Shown: positions 26,078-34,830 of the stretch, piece after piece
How the letters are laid out: every line of letters begins with the position of its first letter
Position numbering within the stretch: position 1 is the stretch's first letter
From: an uncultured bacterium
GTDB lineage: Bacteria > Desulfobacterota > Desulfovibrionia > Desulfovibrionales > Desulfovibrionaceae
DNA length: 64,000 bases
Reading direction: 5' to 3'
Assembly (NCBI GenBank): GCA_905214305.1
Contig: CAJMLK010000003.1
Span: 30,675-94,674, forward strand
The notes under the pieces: generated by a model
Databases searched by the model: none
What the model was told of the DNA's origin: nothing
What the model saw: the letters and a program-made list of their open reading frames with translations, nothing else
Made by a program: the position numbers and the translations under genes

Positions 26078-26248
26078 TGAATCGTCAGCCATGACAATAC
26101 GTTTTCGTTGACTATGGTATTTGGCGTGCGGCGGGTACACCGCAAAAAAAGGGCAGCCTGTGAAACAGGAGCGTGTGGAGAAGAGTGTCCTGTGACAGGC
26201 GGAAATATTTGTTCCCCACTGCCTGTCACGACCCGCCTGACGGGGGAA

Positions 26249-27985
26249 TCAGGAGGCGGGTTGCCAGTCCTTGATACCCACATCAACGGATGTCACGCCA
26301 TTGTAGGTATCAAGACGGGGGGTGTAGGCTATGCGAATGCGCTTGCCGACCATTGATGATGTCAGCGTTTGCCCCATGCGCCAGGCTTTGGCTGTAAGAA
26401 TGAGACCGCTGTGCTCGTCCTGAAGGCGCAGGCGCACATGCTCGCCGCCGCGTCCCAGAGGTGAGCGGTCTTTGACCAGAAGCGCGGGGGAGGCGAAAAC
26501 CGGTTCGGCATTGCCCGGGCCAAAAGGCTGGAGCATTTCCAGTTCTTTCAGAAAGGTCCGGTTGCTGGCCTGGGCGAAATCCAGCTGGCATTCCAGCGTC
26601 AGGCTGGGGCTGAGGGGATTTGTGCCAAGCTGCTGCGTAACAAGATTTTCAAATTCCGCGCGAAAGCGCGCGAGATTTTCCAGAGGCAGGCGAAGCCCGG
26701 CAGCCAGCCTGTGGCCGCCAAAGCCCGAAAGGCTGTCGGCGGTCTGGCATAAACCGGCGTGCAAGTCAAACTCCCGCACCGAACGGCCGGAGCCTTTCAG
26801 GTTGCCCTGATCCTGGCAGAGAATAATGGTGGGTCGGTAAAATTCTTCCACAATGCGCGAAGCAACAATGCCCACGATGCCCGGGTGCCAGTCCTGCCCG
26901 TACAGCACAAGGCTGGCCCTTGGTTCGCGGGTAAGCATGTCCAGTGCCTGCGTTCGGGCTTCGCCGTGGATGGCGTTTTCTGCCTGTTTGCGCTCGGTGT
27001 TGAGCTGATCGAGCTGCTGGGCCAGAGGCAGGGCGGCAGAAAAGTCTTTTTGCCGCAAAAGACGCAGAGCCAGTCCGCCATCTCCGATGCGCCCTGCGGC
27101 ATTGATGCGCGGCACAAGCTGAAAGCTCACCTGACCGCTGGTAAGGCGGGCTTTGGCGTCCATGCCGGCGGCAACCTTGAGGGCGGCAATGCCGGGGCGG
27201 GAGGCGTCGGCCAGATACCCGAGGCCGCCACGAACCAGAATGCGGTTTTCGCTGGTCAGGGGCATGATGTCGGCCAGTGTTCCCAGCGCTACAAGATCAA
27301 GGCACTGGTCCATCCTGTGCCGCTTGCCCGTGTGCGGGGCCAAGGCCGCGTTGACGGCCCCCATAAGGTAAAAGGCCACACCCACGCCAGCCAGATGCGG
27401 GCAGGGCAGGGATTCTTCGGGCAGCATGCGGGGATTGCAAAGGGCATGGGCAGGGGGCAGTTCTTCCGGCGGCAGATGGTGGTCGGATACCACAACGGTC
27501 ATGCCGATCTGCCGTGCATGGCGCACGGCTTCAGTGTCGGCAATGCCGCAGTCCACGGTGAGCAATATGCGACATCCCTGCGCGGCCAGCGCGTCAATGT
27601 GCGCGACATTCAGCCCGTAGCCTTCTGTTCTGCGGTCAGGGATGTGCCAGAGCGCCTCCATGCCGTGGCTTTCAAGCACGTCCAGCACGAGGGTGGATGC
27701 GGTTATTCCGTCCACATCGTAATCGCCCCACACGGCCAGTTTTTTACCGGCCAGCAGCTCGTCTGCCAGCAGGCGGGCCGCTTCCGGCAGCTGGGGCCAG
27801 TGCTGGGGCGGCGTCAGGGCGTCAAGGCGGGCATCAAGAAACGCATTGATGGCCTGCTTATGCGCAAAGCCGCGTCTCCAGAGCACCTCCAAAAGAAGGG
27901 GCGAGATGGAAAGTTCTTCTGCCCAGGAAGCGGGCAGACAAGCGGGGCCACCTGCGGGTGGCGCACGGAAAAGCCAGTTTTTCAC
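26249..27985 (-). CDS. recJ: single-stranded-DNA-specific exonuclease RecJ
   Basis: A 5'-3' exonuclease of recombination and mismatch repair. DHH-family marks: GDYDVDGITAS (motif I), LTVDCGIAD, VVVSDHHLPP (the DHH motif), PRINAAGRIGD, and a C-terminal DHHA1/OB part with SGFGGHRLAAGL. Length 578 aa. The start is GTG with AGAGG five bases upstream. Last gene of the yicC-remA-gmk-pyrF-TPR-recJ run, 22 bases after the TPR gene. Confidence 0.95.
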   Translation of the reverse strand: MKNWLFRAPPAGGPACLPASWAEELSISPLLLEVLWRRGFAHKQAINAFLDARLDALTPPQHWPQLPEAARLLADELLAGKKLAVWGDYDVDGITASTLVLDVLESHGMEALWHIPDRRTEGYGLNVAHIDALAAQGCRILLTVDCGIADTEAVRHARQIGMTVVVSDHHLPPEELPPAHALCNPRMLPEESLPCPHLAGVGVAFYLMGAVNAALAPHTGKRHRMDQCLDLVALGTLADIMPLTSENRILVRGGLGYLADASRPGIAALKVAAGMDAKARLTSGQVSFQLVPRINAAGRIGDGGLALRLLRQKDFSAALPLAQQLDQLNTERKQAENAIHGEARTQALDMLTREPRASLVLYGQDWHPGIVGIVASRIVEEFYRPTIILCQDQGNLKGSGRSVREFDLHAGLCQTADSLSGFGGHRLAAGLRLPLENLARFRAEFENLVTQQLGTNPLSPSLTLECQLDFAQASNRTFLKELEMLQPFGPGNAEPVFASPALLVKDRSPLGRGGEHVRLRLQDEHSGLILTAKAWRMGQTLTSSMVGKRIRIAYTPRLDTYNGVTSVDVGIKDWQPAS

Positions 27986-28007
27986 GAAACCTCTGAAGCT
28001 GCCTGTC

Positions 28008-28865
28008 TCAGGAAGCGCTGCCGGTGTTCCGGCTTACGGCCTGCAGGGCGGCGCGCACACCGTCCACCCTGTCGGCGGGAACAAGTTTGTTTTGAATGAG
28101 CCAGGCCAGAAACTTGAGCGACGGTTCGTGTCTGGGGGCCAGTTCAAGGGCCTTGAGCAGATTGTCAACGCAGCCGTTGAGGTCTTTGGTTTCCAGCAAC
28201 ACCCGCGCAAGGTTCATATAGAGATTTTCATCATTGGCGCTCAGTTCCAGCGCGCGCTGGTAATATTCCAGCGACTGCCGCAGCATCTTGTTTTTACGCA
28301 GGCTGATGCCAAAATCGTTGAACAGGTGCTTGTGCTCCGGTTCAAAGGCGCCGTCAAGCTTGACCAGTCGTTCAAAAATGTTCTGCGCCTTGTTCGCGTC
28401 GCCACGTTCAAGGTAGGTGAGGCCGATGCCGAAGTTGGCGCGCACATTGTCTTCGTCAATGCCAAGAGCACGGGAATACTCAAATTCAGCGGCAAAGTTC
28501 TCGCCTTTTTCGCGACGCTCGTCGCCACTGTCGATGGCCCGCTGCATTTCCTGCATTTTTGGATAAACGGAGTTAAGGTAAAACTCCGGTTCCGGGGCGA
28601 ACTTGGCGATAAGCTCGTCCATGGTGATTTTGCGTTTGGGGCCACTGGGCACGTAGTTGGTATTGAGGGGCTGGCATTCGATGAACTTGCCGTGCTGCTC
28701 GATGAACCAGAAGGTTTTTTGAACAGTTTTTCGGGTAGTTGTGCCTGTGCCTACCCGGCGGACCTCCTGAGTGGAAAACACGCCGCGCACCTCGGCCTTG
28801 TGGCCCGGGGCGGCTTGCGTTTGCGCCGGATGGCGCGTGTTTTCCGTGGTCTTTTGGCCGGACAT
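28008..28865 (-). CDS. TPR-repeat protein
   Basis: A 285-aa soluble protein. The N-terminal ~60 residues contain EVRGVFSTQEVRRVGTGTT and QKTFWFIEQHGKFIECQPLN; from about residue 105 come at least four tetratricopeptide repeats (AAEFEYSRALGIDEDNVRAN, GLTYLERGDANKAQNIFERL, LEYYQRALELSANDENLYMN, VDNLLKALELAPRHEPSLKF). TPRs mediate protein contacts; the partner is unknown. Sits between pyrF (15 bases) and recJ (22 bases), so it is part of this operon. Confidence 0.85.
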   Translation of the reverse strand: MSGQKTTENTRHPAQTQAAPGHKAEVRGVFSTQEVRRVGTGTTTRKTVQKTFWFIEQHGKFIECQPLNTNYVPSGPKRKITMDELIAKFAPEPEFYLNSVYPKMQEMQRAIDSGDERREKGENFAAEFEYSRALGIDEDNVRANFGIGLTYLERGDANKAQNIFERLVKLDGAFEPEHKHLFNDFGISLRKNKMLRQSLEYYQRALELSANDENLYMNLARVLLETKDLNGCVDNLLKALELAPRHEPSLKFLAWLIQNKLVPADRVDGVRAALQAVSRNTGSAS

Positions 28866-28880
28866 GAAAATCCTCGTTCG

Positions 28881-29588
28881 TTATGTGGCGGAAGCCATGT
28901 CCGCCAGAATCTGCTCTGCCGCAAGAAGCGGATCGGGAGCGGCAATGATGGGCCTGCCCACGACAAGGTAGTCGGCCCCTGCGGCCACGGCCTGTGCCGG
29001 TGTCATGACGCGGCGCTGGTCATCGGCCACCGAGCCGGATGGCCGGATCCCGGGGCAAAGGCACATGAGGGATGGGCAGGCAGACTTGATGTCCACAACC
29101 TCATGGCCCGAACAGACCACACCGTCCAGCCCCCAGCTTTGCGCATTGGCGGCGAGAGTACGGGCAAAGTCCGACAGGCCGACGCTGATGCCGGGCATTT
29201 CGCCCTGGGCAAAGCTCGTCAGCACGGTAACGCCGAAAAGCAGCGGACCTTTGCCGGGCAGACTGGCAACAGCCTCACGCGCGGCGCGGCACATGCGTTC
29301 TCCGCCCTGACAGTGCAGGGTAAGCATGTTCACGCCCACACCCGAAGCCGCCTTGACGGCCTGAGCCACCGTGTGCGGTATGTCGTAGAATTTGAGATCC
29401 AGAAAGATATTGTAGCCCAGAGCGGCCAGCTCTTCAAGTAACGGTGGCCCGGCGTGGGTGAACATCTCCATGCCCACCTTGCACCAGGGCGCGGTTCCTG
29501 CCAGCGTGCGGGCAAGGGCAAGGGTTTCCTCTCTGCTGGGCACATCAAGTGCCACCATGAGCTGTGGAACGGTATTTGCGCTATTCAT
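28881..29588 (-). CDS. pyrF: orotidine 5'-phosphate decarboxylase
   Basis: Last step of UMP synthesis. The catalytic Asp-x-Lys motif stands in ILDLKFYDIPHTVAQAV, preceded by MVALDVPSREETLALA; the phosphate-binding end is LCPGIRPSG followed by GADYLVVGRPI. Length 235 aa is normal. No strong ribosome site precedes the ATG at 29588, so it may depend on upstream translation of gmk, 74 bases away. Confidence 0.95.
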   Translation of the reverse strand: MNSANTVPQLMVALDVPSREETLALARTLAGTAPWCKVGMEMFTHAGPPLLEELAALGYNIFLDLKFYDIPHTVAQAVKAASGVGVNMLTLHCQGGERMCRAAREAVASLPGKGPLLFGVTVLTSFAQGEMPGISVGLSDFARTLAANAQSWGLDGVVCSGHEVVDIKSACPSLMCLCPGIRPSGSVADDQRRVMTPAQAVAAGADYLVVGRPIIAAPDPLLAAEQILADMASAT

Positions 29589-29662
29589 GATATATTTCGG
29601 CTCGTGACGTCAGTAAATTAACCGTGCCGCGCGTTGCGGCAAGTCTGGGCAAAGGCGGCGGC

Positions 29663-30271
29663 TCAGCCGCGCAGCACTGCTTCCGAAAGGTCGGGGTTGC
29701 GCCCTGGGGTAAGGCTTGCCGCCACAAAAACCGAGCGCAGCTCGTCATAGGCCACGTCCAGGCTGTCATTGACCACCAGGGCGTCATACCAGCGGGCTTC
29801 GGGTATTTCCTGCCGGGCGTTGGCAAGGCGGCGCTCAATGGTTTTTTCATCATCCAGCCCCCGGCTGCGCAGGCGGCGCTCAAGCTCGGTCATGCTGGGC
29901 GGCAGGATGAAAACAAAGACCGCCTCCCCGAGGGACAGCTTCAGCTGGGCCGCGCCCTGCACGTCAATGTCAAAAAGCAGATCCTGCCCAAGGCGCAGGC
30001 TTTCCACCACCGGGGTCAGGGGCGTGCCGTAAAGGTTGCCGTGCACCTCGGCCCACTCGGCAAAATACCCTTCGGCGCGGCGCTGTTCGAATATTTCGCG
30101 GCTGATGAAAACATAGTCCTTGCCATCCACTTCGCCCTGCCGGGGCTGGCGGGTGGTGCAGGAAACAGAATAGCCCAGCTGGGGAAAGGCCCGCAGCAGG
30201 CGTTGAACCAAAGTTGTTTTTCCCGCCCCGGAGGGGGCGCTCAGGACCAGGGCAATGCCTTGTCGGGGCAT
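29663..30271 (-). CDS. gmk: guanylate kinase
   Basis: Phosphorylates GMP to GDP. P-loop SAPSGAGKTTL at residues 11-21, GMP-binding SCTTRQPRQGEVDGKDYVF, and lid GLDDEKTIERRL. 202 aa. Its ATG overlaps the remA stop codon by one base, so translation is coupled. A conserved remA-gmk pairing is seen in many bacteria. Confidence 0.96.
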   Translation of the reverse strand: MPRQGIALVLSAPSGAGKTTLVQRLLRAFPQLGYSVSCTTRQPRQGEVDGKDYVFISREIFEQRRAEGYFAEWAEVHGNLYGTPLTPVVESLRLGQDLLFDIDVQGAAQLKLSLGEAVFVFILPPSMTELERRLRSRGLDDEKTIERRLANARQEIPEARWYDALVVNDSLDVAYDELRSVFVAASLTPGRNPDLSEAVLRG

Positions 30272-30525
30272 CAGATTCCTTCCTCTTGCGCAAAGCGCTG
30301 ACTGATGGTTTCAGGTTGTATGGATGAAAGAATGACGTGGTTGGAGTCCGTCACAAGGATGGAGCGGGTTTTACGCCCCTGTGTGGCATCTATGAGTCGC
30401 CCCTGCGCCCGCGCGTCTTCACGCAGACGCTTCATGGGCGAAGATGCAGGGCTGACAATGCCTACAACCCGGCCCGCCAGCACATAGTTTCCGAAACCTA
30501 TATTGATGAGTCGTTCGCGAGACAT
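30271..30525 (-). CDS. remA: RemA/DUF370-family protein
   Basis: An 84-aa basic protein starting [20 protein letters not shown] and containing [12 protein letters not shown] and [20 protein letters not shown], which match the DUF370/RemA family. In B. subtilis RemA is a DNA-binding activator of biofilm matrix genes; outside Firmicutes the role is not settled. It lies three bases after yicC and overlaps gmk by one base. Confidence 0.92.
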
Positions 30526-30528
30526 GGC

Positions 30529-31410
30529 TTATTCCAGATTCTGGACCTGCTCGCGGCATTTTTCCAGTTCATTCTTGAAATCCACGACAAGGCGCGACAA
30601 CTGCACATCAGGCAGCTTGTTGCCACATGTGTTGATTTCGCGAAAGCACTCCTGAAGGGTGAAATCAAGGCGGCGGCCCGCATCGCGACCCGCCTGCAAG
30701 AGATCGTGCAGCCGCTCGAGATGGGTGGAAAGCCGGGTCAGCTCCTCGCTTACATCCAGACGGTCGGCAAGAACCACAATTTCCTGCAAAAAACGGCCTT
30801 CTTCCAGCTCCTGACCATTCTGGGCCAGAGCTTCGCCCAGACGCTCACGCATGATATTGGCGCGTTCTTCCTTGATGGCCGGGGCGCGTTCCGCAATAAG
30901 GCCTGTCCATTCCTCCATGCGCAGAATGCGGGAGTGCATGTCGGTAGCCAGAGCGCGGCCTTCGGCAGCGCGGGCCTCGTTCCAGTCCTCAAGGGCGAGG
31001 GCCAGACCTTCTTCAAGGCTGGTTGTCACATCCTCGTCCATTTCATCGCTGGAGTCATTCCAGAGCGAGGGAATCTGCATGAGCGCGCCGTAATCCGGCA
31101 CGAAGTCATCGCCACGGGCCTGCGCAAGGCTGTACAGGCTGTCAAGCATGGCATTGGCCTGTCCGGCGTCAAAGCGCGCGACAGGGATTTCGCCGGGGGC
31201 GTATTGCAGGGTCAGACTGATGTCTACCCGGCCGCGCGAGGCGAAGCGACGAACGACTTTTTCAAGGCGGGGTTCAAGGCTGCGCACAGGCAGGGGGAGG
31301 CGCCACTTGAGGTCAAGGTGGCGGCTGTTGACGCTCTTGACTTCCCATTGCTGGATTGTGCGGGTATTTTCAACGAGGCAGCGGCCAAAGCCGGTCATGC
31401 TGCGGAGCAT
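30529..31410 (-). CDS. yicC: YicC/YloC-family endoribonuclease
   Basis: A 293-aa protein that opens with the family signature MLRSMTGFGR and ends with GRRLDFTLQECFREINTCGNKLPD...VDFKNELEKCREQVQNLE, the conserved catalytic C-terminal block of YicC-like RNases. The start at 31410 has AAGGA upstream; an open frame extends 11 codons further without support. First gene of the yicC-remA-gmk-pyrF-TPR-recJ operon. Confidence 0.92.
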   Translation of the reverse strand: MLRSMTGFGRCLVENTRTIQQWEVKSVNSRHLDLKWRLPLPVRSLEPRLEKVVRRFASRGRVDISLTLQYAPGEIPVARFDAGQANAMLDSLYSLAQARGDDFVPDYGALMQIPSLWNDSSDEMDEDVTTSLEEGLALALEDWNEARAAEGRALATDMHSRILRMEEWTGLIAERAPAIKEERANIMRERLGEALAQNGQELEEGRFLQEIVVLADRLDVSEELTRLSTHLERLHDLLQAGRDAGRRLDFTLQECFREINTCGNKLPDVQLSRLVVDFKNELEKCREQVQNLE

Positions 31411-31474
31411 AGGTTCCTTCCCGGATATAAAGTATTGGGGCAAGTGTAGAGCAAGCCCTTGACGAATGCAAGAA

Positions 31475-31511
31475 AGCCCTTGGCATGCCGGGCCAAGGGC
31501 TGAATATTTTT
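31475..31511. terminator. hairpin terminator between yicC and the FmdB-like gene
   Basis: Stem AGCCCTTGGC (31475-31484) with GCCAAGGGCT (31492-31501), loop ATGCCGG, then GAATATTTTT on the plus strand; on the minus strand TTTCTT follows. It can end the FmdB-like transcript that reads toward yicC. A second small hairpin, CAGGTAATCC with GGATTACCTG, lies at 31512-31534. Confidence 0.65.
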
Positions 31512-31599
31512 CAGGTAATCCACCGGATTACCTGGGCGCTGTTTTCTGTCCGCCGCCTGAAAAATGCGGCAGGCAGGCTGGCAACAGGCCCTATGTGCC

Positions 31600-31857
31600 T
31601 CAGGAAAGGCCACCCGTGCCGCCGGAACCGCACCCGCCCGACGCGCAACCGCCCGCCGCGCAGGTGGGCATGCCTTTGCCCATGGGGCGTACCGGGCCGG
31701 GCTTGTAGGGGAAGGCCCCGGTCTTGAGAGGACTTGGAACGCACATCTGCTTTTCGGCGGCAGCACCGCATTTGGGGCATGCCATAGATTCGTCGCCAAA
31801 AACCAGCTCTTCAAATTTGTTTCCGCAGGCAGTGCAGACAAAGTCAAACATGGGCAT
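31600..31857 (-). CDS. FmdB-type zinc-ribbon protein
   Basis: An 85-aa protein starting MPMFDFVCTACGNKFEELVF with a second CPKCG pair, the small FmdB/regulatory zinc-ribbon pattern; a Gly/Cys-rich tail (CAAGGCASGGCGSGGTGG) could bind further metal. AGGAG seven bases before the ATG supports the start. Single-gene unit; function unknown, related proteins are linked to regulation of formamidase or to ribosome-associated roles. Confidence 0.85.
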   Translation of the reverse strand: MPMFDFVCTACGNKFEELVFGDESMACPKCGAAAEKQMCVPSPLKTGAFPYKPGPVRPMGKGMPTCAAGGCASGGCGSGGTGGLS

Positions 31858-31883
31858 AGTAATACTCCTGAAACATTCTTTGA

Positions 31884-32200
31884 TTAGAGCAATTTTACCT
31901 TGAAGCTGCTCTGGTGGCTGCGTGAGCAGTCGCCCACCGCAACGATGCAAGCGCAGCTTCAGCCGTTACGACAAAGGAAGTTACGGATGCTTCAGGAGTT
32001 GTAACGCGGGAAATTACGCTTGCAGACACCATGTGTAACGAGCGGTTTGTTTCCACACAACCACTGTCGCCATTCGTAAGGCTCGCAGACTCGCCAACGA
32101 CTGCCGCGAAGACAGCAGAGCTATTTGCTTGCGCGGTTAAGCAGCAAAGCGGGCGTGGTTTAAACTTTGAGAATGTACATTCTCAAAGCTGATCTGCTCT
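31884..32200 (+). repeat. dispersed repeat family 1, full copy (~317 bp)
   Basis: Best-preserved copy. Left end TTAGAGCAATTTTACCTTG, right end with the perfect 20-base palindrome TTGAGAATGTACATTCTCAA at 32167-32186 followed by GCTGATCTGCTCT. Interior blocks shared with 25766-26077: CAGCCGTTACGACAAAGG, GTTACGGATGCTTCAGGAG, TGTCGCCATTCGTAAGGCTC. It carries no gene. Bases 32201-32403 ahead of the DJ-1 gene show nothing else. Confidence 0.78.
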
Positions 32201-32403
32201 GGGCCCTGACGGCTGCATCAGGGCAGCACCCAGCCGTGCCGGGCGTGGGGCTGGGCTTGCGCCCAGGGTACTTGCCCTGGGCAGTGCCTGCATATATAAA
32301 CATAAATACGCTCAAGGCAAGGGCGCCATAAGGCCGTCATGCCGGGCGCAAACCGCTTTTCGGGCATTGGCTTGCGCAGGCCCGGAACCGCAGGAGAAAT
32401 ATT

Positions 32404-32985
32404 ATGAAAAAAATTCTGATACTGACCGGTGACTATGTTGAAGACTATGAGGTGATGGTGCCTTTCCAGATGCTGCTCATGCTCGGCTATGACGTGCATG
32501 CCGTATGCCCCGGCAAAAAGCCCGGCGATGTCGTGCGCACGGCCATTCACGACTTTGAGGGCGATCAGACCTATTCGGAAAAGCGCGGCCATAATTTTGT
32601 GATCAACTTTGATTTCGACAAGGTTAACACTGCCGACTACGCGGGTCTGGTTGTACCCGGTGGTCGCGCGCCGGAATATCTGCGCCTGAATCCGCGCATT
32701 CTTGACATCGTGCGTGAATTCAATGCGGCTGGAAAGCCCATTGCCGCCGTTTGCCACGGCCCGCAGATTCTTGTTTCTGCCGGTGTTCTGAAAAACCGCA
32801 CCTGCACCGCCTATCCCGCAGTGAAGCCCGACGTGGTGGACGCAGGGGCCACATGGGCAGACTTCAACGAAACCTTCACCAACGCCGTGGTGGACGGCAA
32901 CCTTGTGACGGCTCCGGCCTGGCCCGCGCATCCCGCGTGGATTGCGGCCTTTGCCAAGCTGCTTGGCGCAAAGATCAGCATCTAG
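32404..32985 (+). CDS. DJ-1/PfpI-family protein
   Basis: A 193-aa class I glutamine amidotransferase-like protein. The nucleophile-elbow cysteine is in PIAAVCHGPQIL, with VPGGRAPEYLR before it and a DFEGDQTYSEKRGH segment typical of the PfpI/YhbO group. Such proteins act as glyoxalases, deglycases or chaperone-like stress proteins; which one cannot be told here. Single gene, followed by a repeat that begins at its stop codon. Confidence 0.88.
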   Translation: MKKILILTGDYVEDYEVMVPFQMLLMLGYDVHAVCPGKKPGDVVRTAIHDFEGDQTYSEKRGHNFVINFDFDKVNTADYAGLVVPGGRAPEYLRLNPRILDIVREFNAAGKPIAAVCHGPQILVSAGVLKNRTCTAYPAVKPDVVDAGATWADFNETFTNAVVDGNLVTAPAWPAHPAWIAAFAKLLGAKISI

Positions 32986-33115
32986 AGCATGTAACTACTT
33001 GAAATGCTGGTTTAAGGCAGGCAAAAGCCTGCCTTCTCGCATTTCGTGGCAAGGATTTTCAAGGAAGTCCTTGCAGGGCAGTTAACTCATTTCATTCGTT
33101 AACTGCCCTGGCGCA
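32983..33115 (+). repeat. dispersed repeat family 2, plus-orientation copy
   Basis: Begins TAGAGCATGTAACTACTTG, continues GAAATGCTGG, GGCAGGCAAAAGCCTGCC, GGCAAGGATTTTCAAGGA, CCTTGCAGGGCAGTTAACTC and ends in a GTTAACTGCCC inverted partner. Its reverse-oriented relative is at 13055-13170. The TAG of the DJ-1 stop codon is part of its first bases. Confidence 0.68.
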
Positions 33116-33148
33116 TGTAAAAAAGCCTGAACGGCTTTCGCATAACAC

Positions 33149-33190
33149 CGGACGCCCCGCGAAATTTCGTGGGGCGTCCGTAATTTTATG
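33149..33190. terminator. terminator between DJ-1 and mtaB genes (convergent)
   Basis: Stem of 16 bases (33149-33164 with 33165-33180, one mismatch, CGGACGCCCCGCGAAA) followed by TAATTTTA on the plus strand. Confidence 0.7.
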
Positions 33191-33232
33191 TGTCGGGCAG
33201 CGGTGCGGAAGTCTGCACTGGAGGGGGCGGGA

Positions 33233-34771
33233 TTACACTGGCTCCACGATCAGCCCTTTGTCTGACAGTTCCACCGGCCTTACGGGCAAAAGCCCGGCAA
33301 GGGATGGGGCTGCAACACCGCCTTCCGGGGCTGCTTTTCGTGGACGCAGAAAACAGGCCGCATAATACTCGTTGACGCCCTTGATTTTTTTACCGCCCGG
33401 CAAGGCGCTGTTCCGCAGGCTGCCGGAGGTGTCCGCAGCAAGCAGCATGTGCGGCAGGGCCATCTGCGCTGCCAGAAATTCTTTTTGCTTCAGGGCAACA
33501 GCCTGTCGTACCCTGGCCGCGCGTTCAAGCTTGAGCGCATGGGCAATCTGCCCCTCAAAGCGCTCCGCCGCAGTGCCGGGACGCCGCGAATAGGGAAAAA
33601 CATGCGCGTAACCGAGGGGCAGACGCGCCATAAGGTCAAGAAGCTCCTGCACGTCCTCTTCTGTCTCTCCGGGAAAACCGGCAATAATGTCTGCGCCAAG
33701 GCCCATGACGGGCCAGTGGTCTGAAAGCTCCCTGACGGCGTCTTCAAGCATGGAGGGACTGTAGTGGCCGCGCCCCATTCTTTTCAGAACCTTGCGGCTG
33801 CCGTGCTGCAAGGATATGTGCAAATGCGGGCAAAGCATGCGGCAGCCGCGCAAAATATCCAGCGCGCGCGCGTCAAGCTGTCCCGGCTCCAGTGAGCTGA
33901 TGCGAAAGCGGGCCTGCCCGGCAAATTCCGGGGCCAGAGCCGTATCAATGGTGCGCAACAGATTCCAGAAGTCTCCCGTCTGCGCGTCCCGTCCGTATTG
34001 TCCCAGATTGATGCCGGAAATCATGATTTCCACATGGCCCGACTCCAGAAGGCGGCGGGCTTCCTTCACCACGTCTTCTACCGGGCGGCTGCGGGGTTTG
34101 CCCCGCGTGAGGGGAACAATGCAATAGGTACAGCGGTGGGCGCAGCCATCCTGCACCTTGAGTACCGGGCGGGCGCGCTTGAAGGTGGAGATGCTGAAAG
34201 ACGGAAAACCGCTGCCGGTTGCCGTGCCTGCGGCCGTTTCCATTACGGTCGTCACCTGTGCGTCGGCGTTGAGGGCCTTGCGCTGCTCAGGCTCACCAGA
34301 GGGAGCAGGCAATGAAAAAGCCTCCGGCCGGGAAAAGGTTTTTTCCTGCCGCACCGGGGGGAAGGCCGAAAGAGCCGCACGGGGCGTCTGCCCGCAGGCG
34401 TCCGGCACGGAAACATCACTGCCCCACGGGCCTTGCAGGAGGATGTCCTTGTGTTCCTGCGGGACCAGCAGATCAGGGGCCGCCCATGCAGCACCGGGGC
34501 GTGGCCGGTAATCCGCGAACAGCCGCGCAGCACAGCCTGTGAGTATCAGGCGGGCGTCCGGCGCTTCACGGCGCAGGCGAAATACCGCATTGCGGGCGTC
34601 TCTTTCACCTTTGGCCGTGATGGCGCAACTGTTGACACAGACAACATCGGCTTCGGCAGGGGTGGAGCATTCCACACCGCCCAGACTCTGCCATGCTTCG
34701 CGCAGAGACTGGGTTTCGTACTGATTGACCTTGCAGCCGAACGTGACCAAAAAGAAATTCCAGACAGACAT
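33233..34771 (-). CDS. mtaB: tRNA t6A37 methylthiotransferase, MtaB type
   Basis: Radical-SAM enzyme that adds a methylthio group to t6A37 of ANN-decoding tRNAs. The N-terminal UPF0004 domain has TFGCKVNQYET, VNSCAITAKGERDARN and LTGCAAR with its three Fe-S cysteines; the radical-SAM motif is DGCAHRCTYC, followed by GEPR-like GKPRSRP and LGINLGQYGRD. At 512 aa it is longer than the usual ~430 because ~90 residues of Ser/Pro/Gln-rich sequence are inserted between the two domains. The frame stays open far upstream but ATG 34771 matches the family start; ribosome site weak. Confidence 0.9.
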   Translation of the reverse strand: MSVWNFFLVTFGCKVNQYETQSLREAWQSLGGVECSTPAEADVVCVNSCAITAKGERDARNAVFRLRREAPDARLILTGCAARLFADYRPRPGAAWAAPDLLVPQEHKDILLQGPWGSDVSVPDACGQTPRAALSAFPPVRQEKTFSRPEAFSLPAPSGEPEQRKALNADAQVTTVMETAAGTATGSGFPSFSISTFKRARPVLKVQDGCAHRCTYCIVPLTRGKPRSRPVEDVVKEARRLLESGHVEIMISGINLGQYGRDAQTGDFWNLLRTIDTALAPEFAGQARFRISSLEPGQLDARALDILRGCRMLCPHLHISLQHGSRKVLKRMGRGHYSPSMLEDAVRELSDHWPVMGLGADIIAGFPGETEEDVQELLDLMARLPLGYAHVFPYSRRPGTAAERFEGQIAHALKLERAARVRQAVALKQKEFLAAQMALPHMLLAADTSGSLRNSALPGGKKIKGVNEYYAACFLRPRKAAPEGGVAAPSLAGLLPVRPVELSDKGLIVEPV

Positions 34772-34830
34772 GGCGCTGGTGTACGCAAAAGCGCTTGCCT
34801 TGACAAGCGGAGCGCGAGTAGGCTTGCCCC

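Noticed and set aside
33283..33375. Short open frames around the 3' end of mtaB and in the DJ-1 to mtaB gap
   Set aside because: They overlap mtaB or a terminator hairpin and show no signature.
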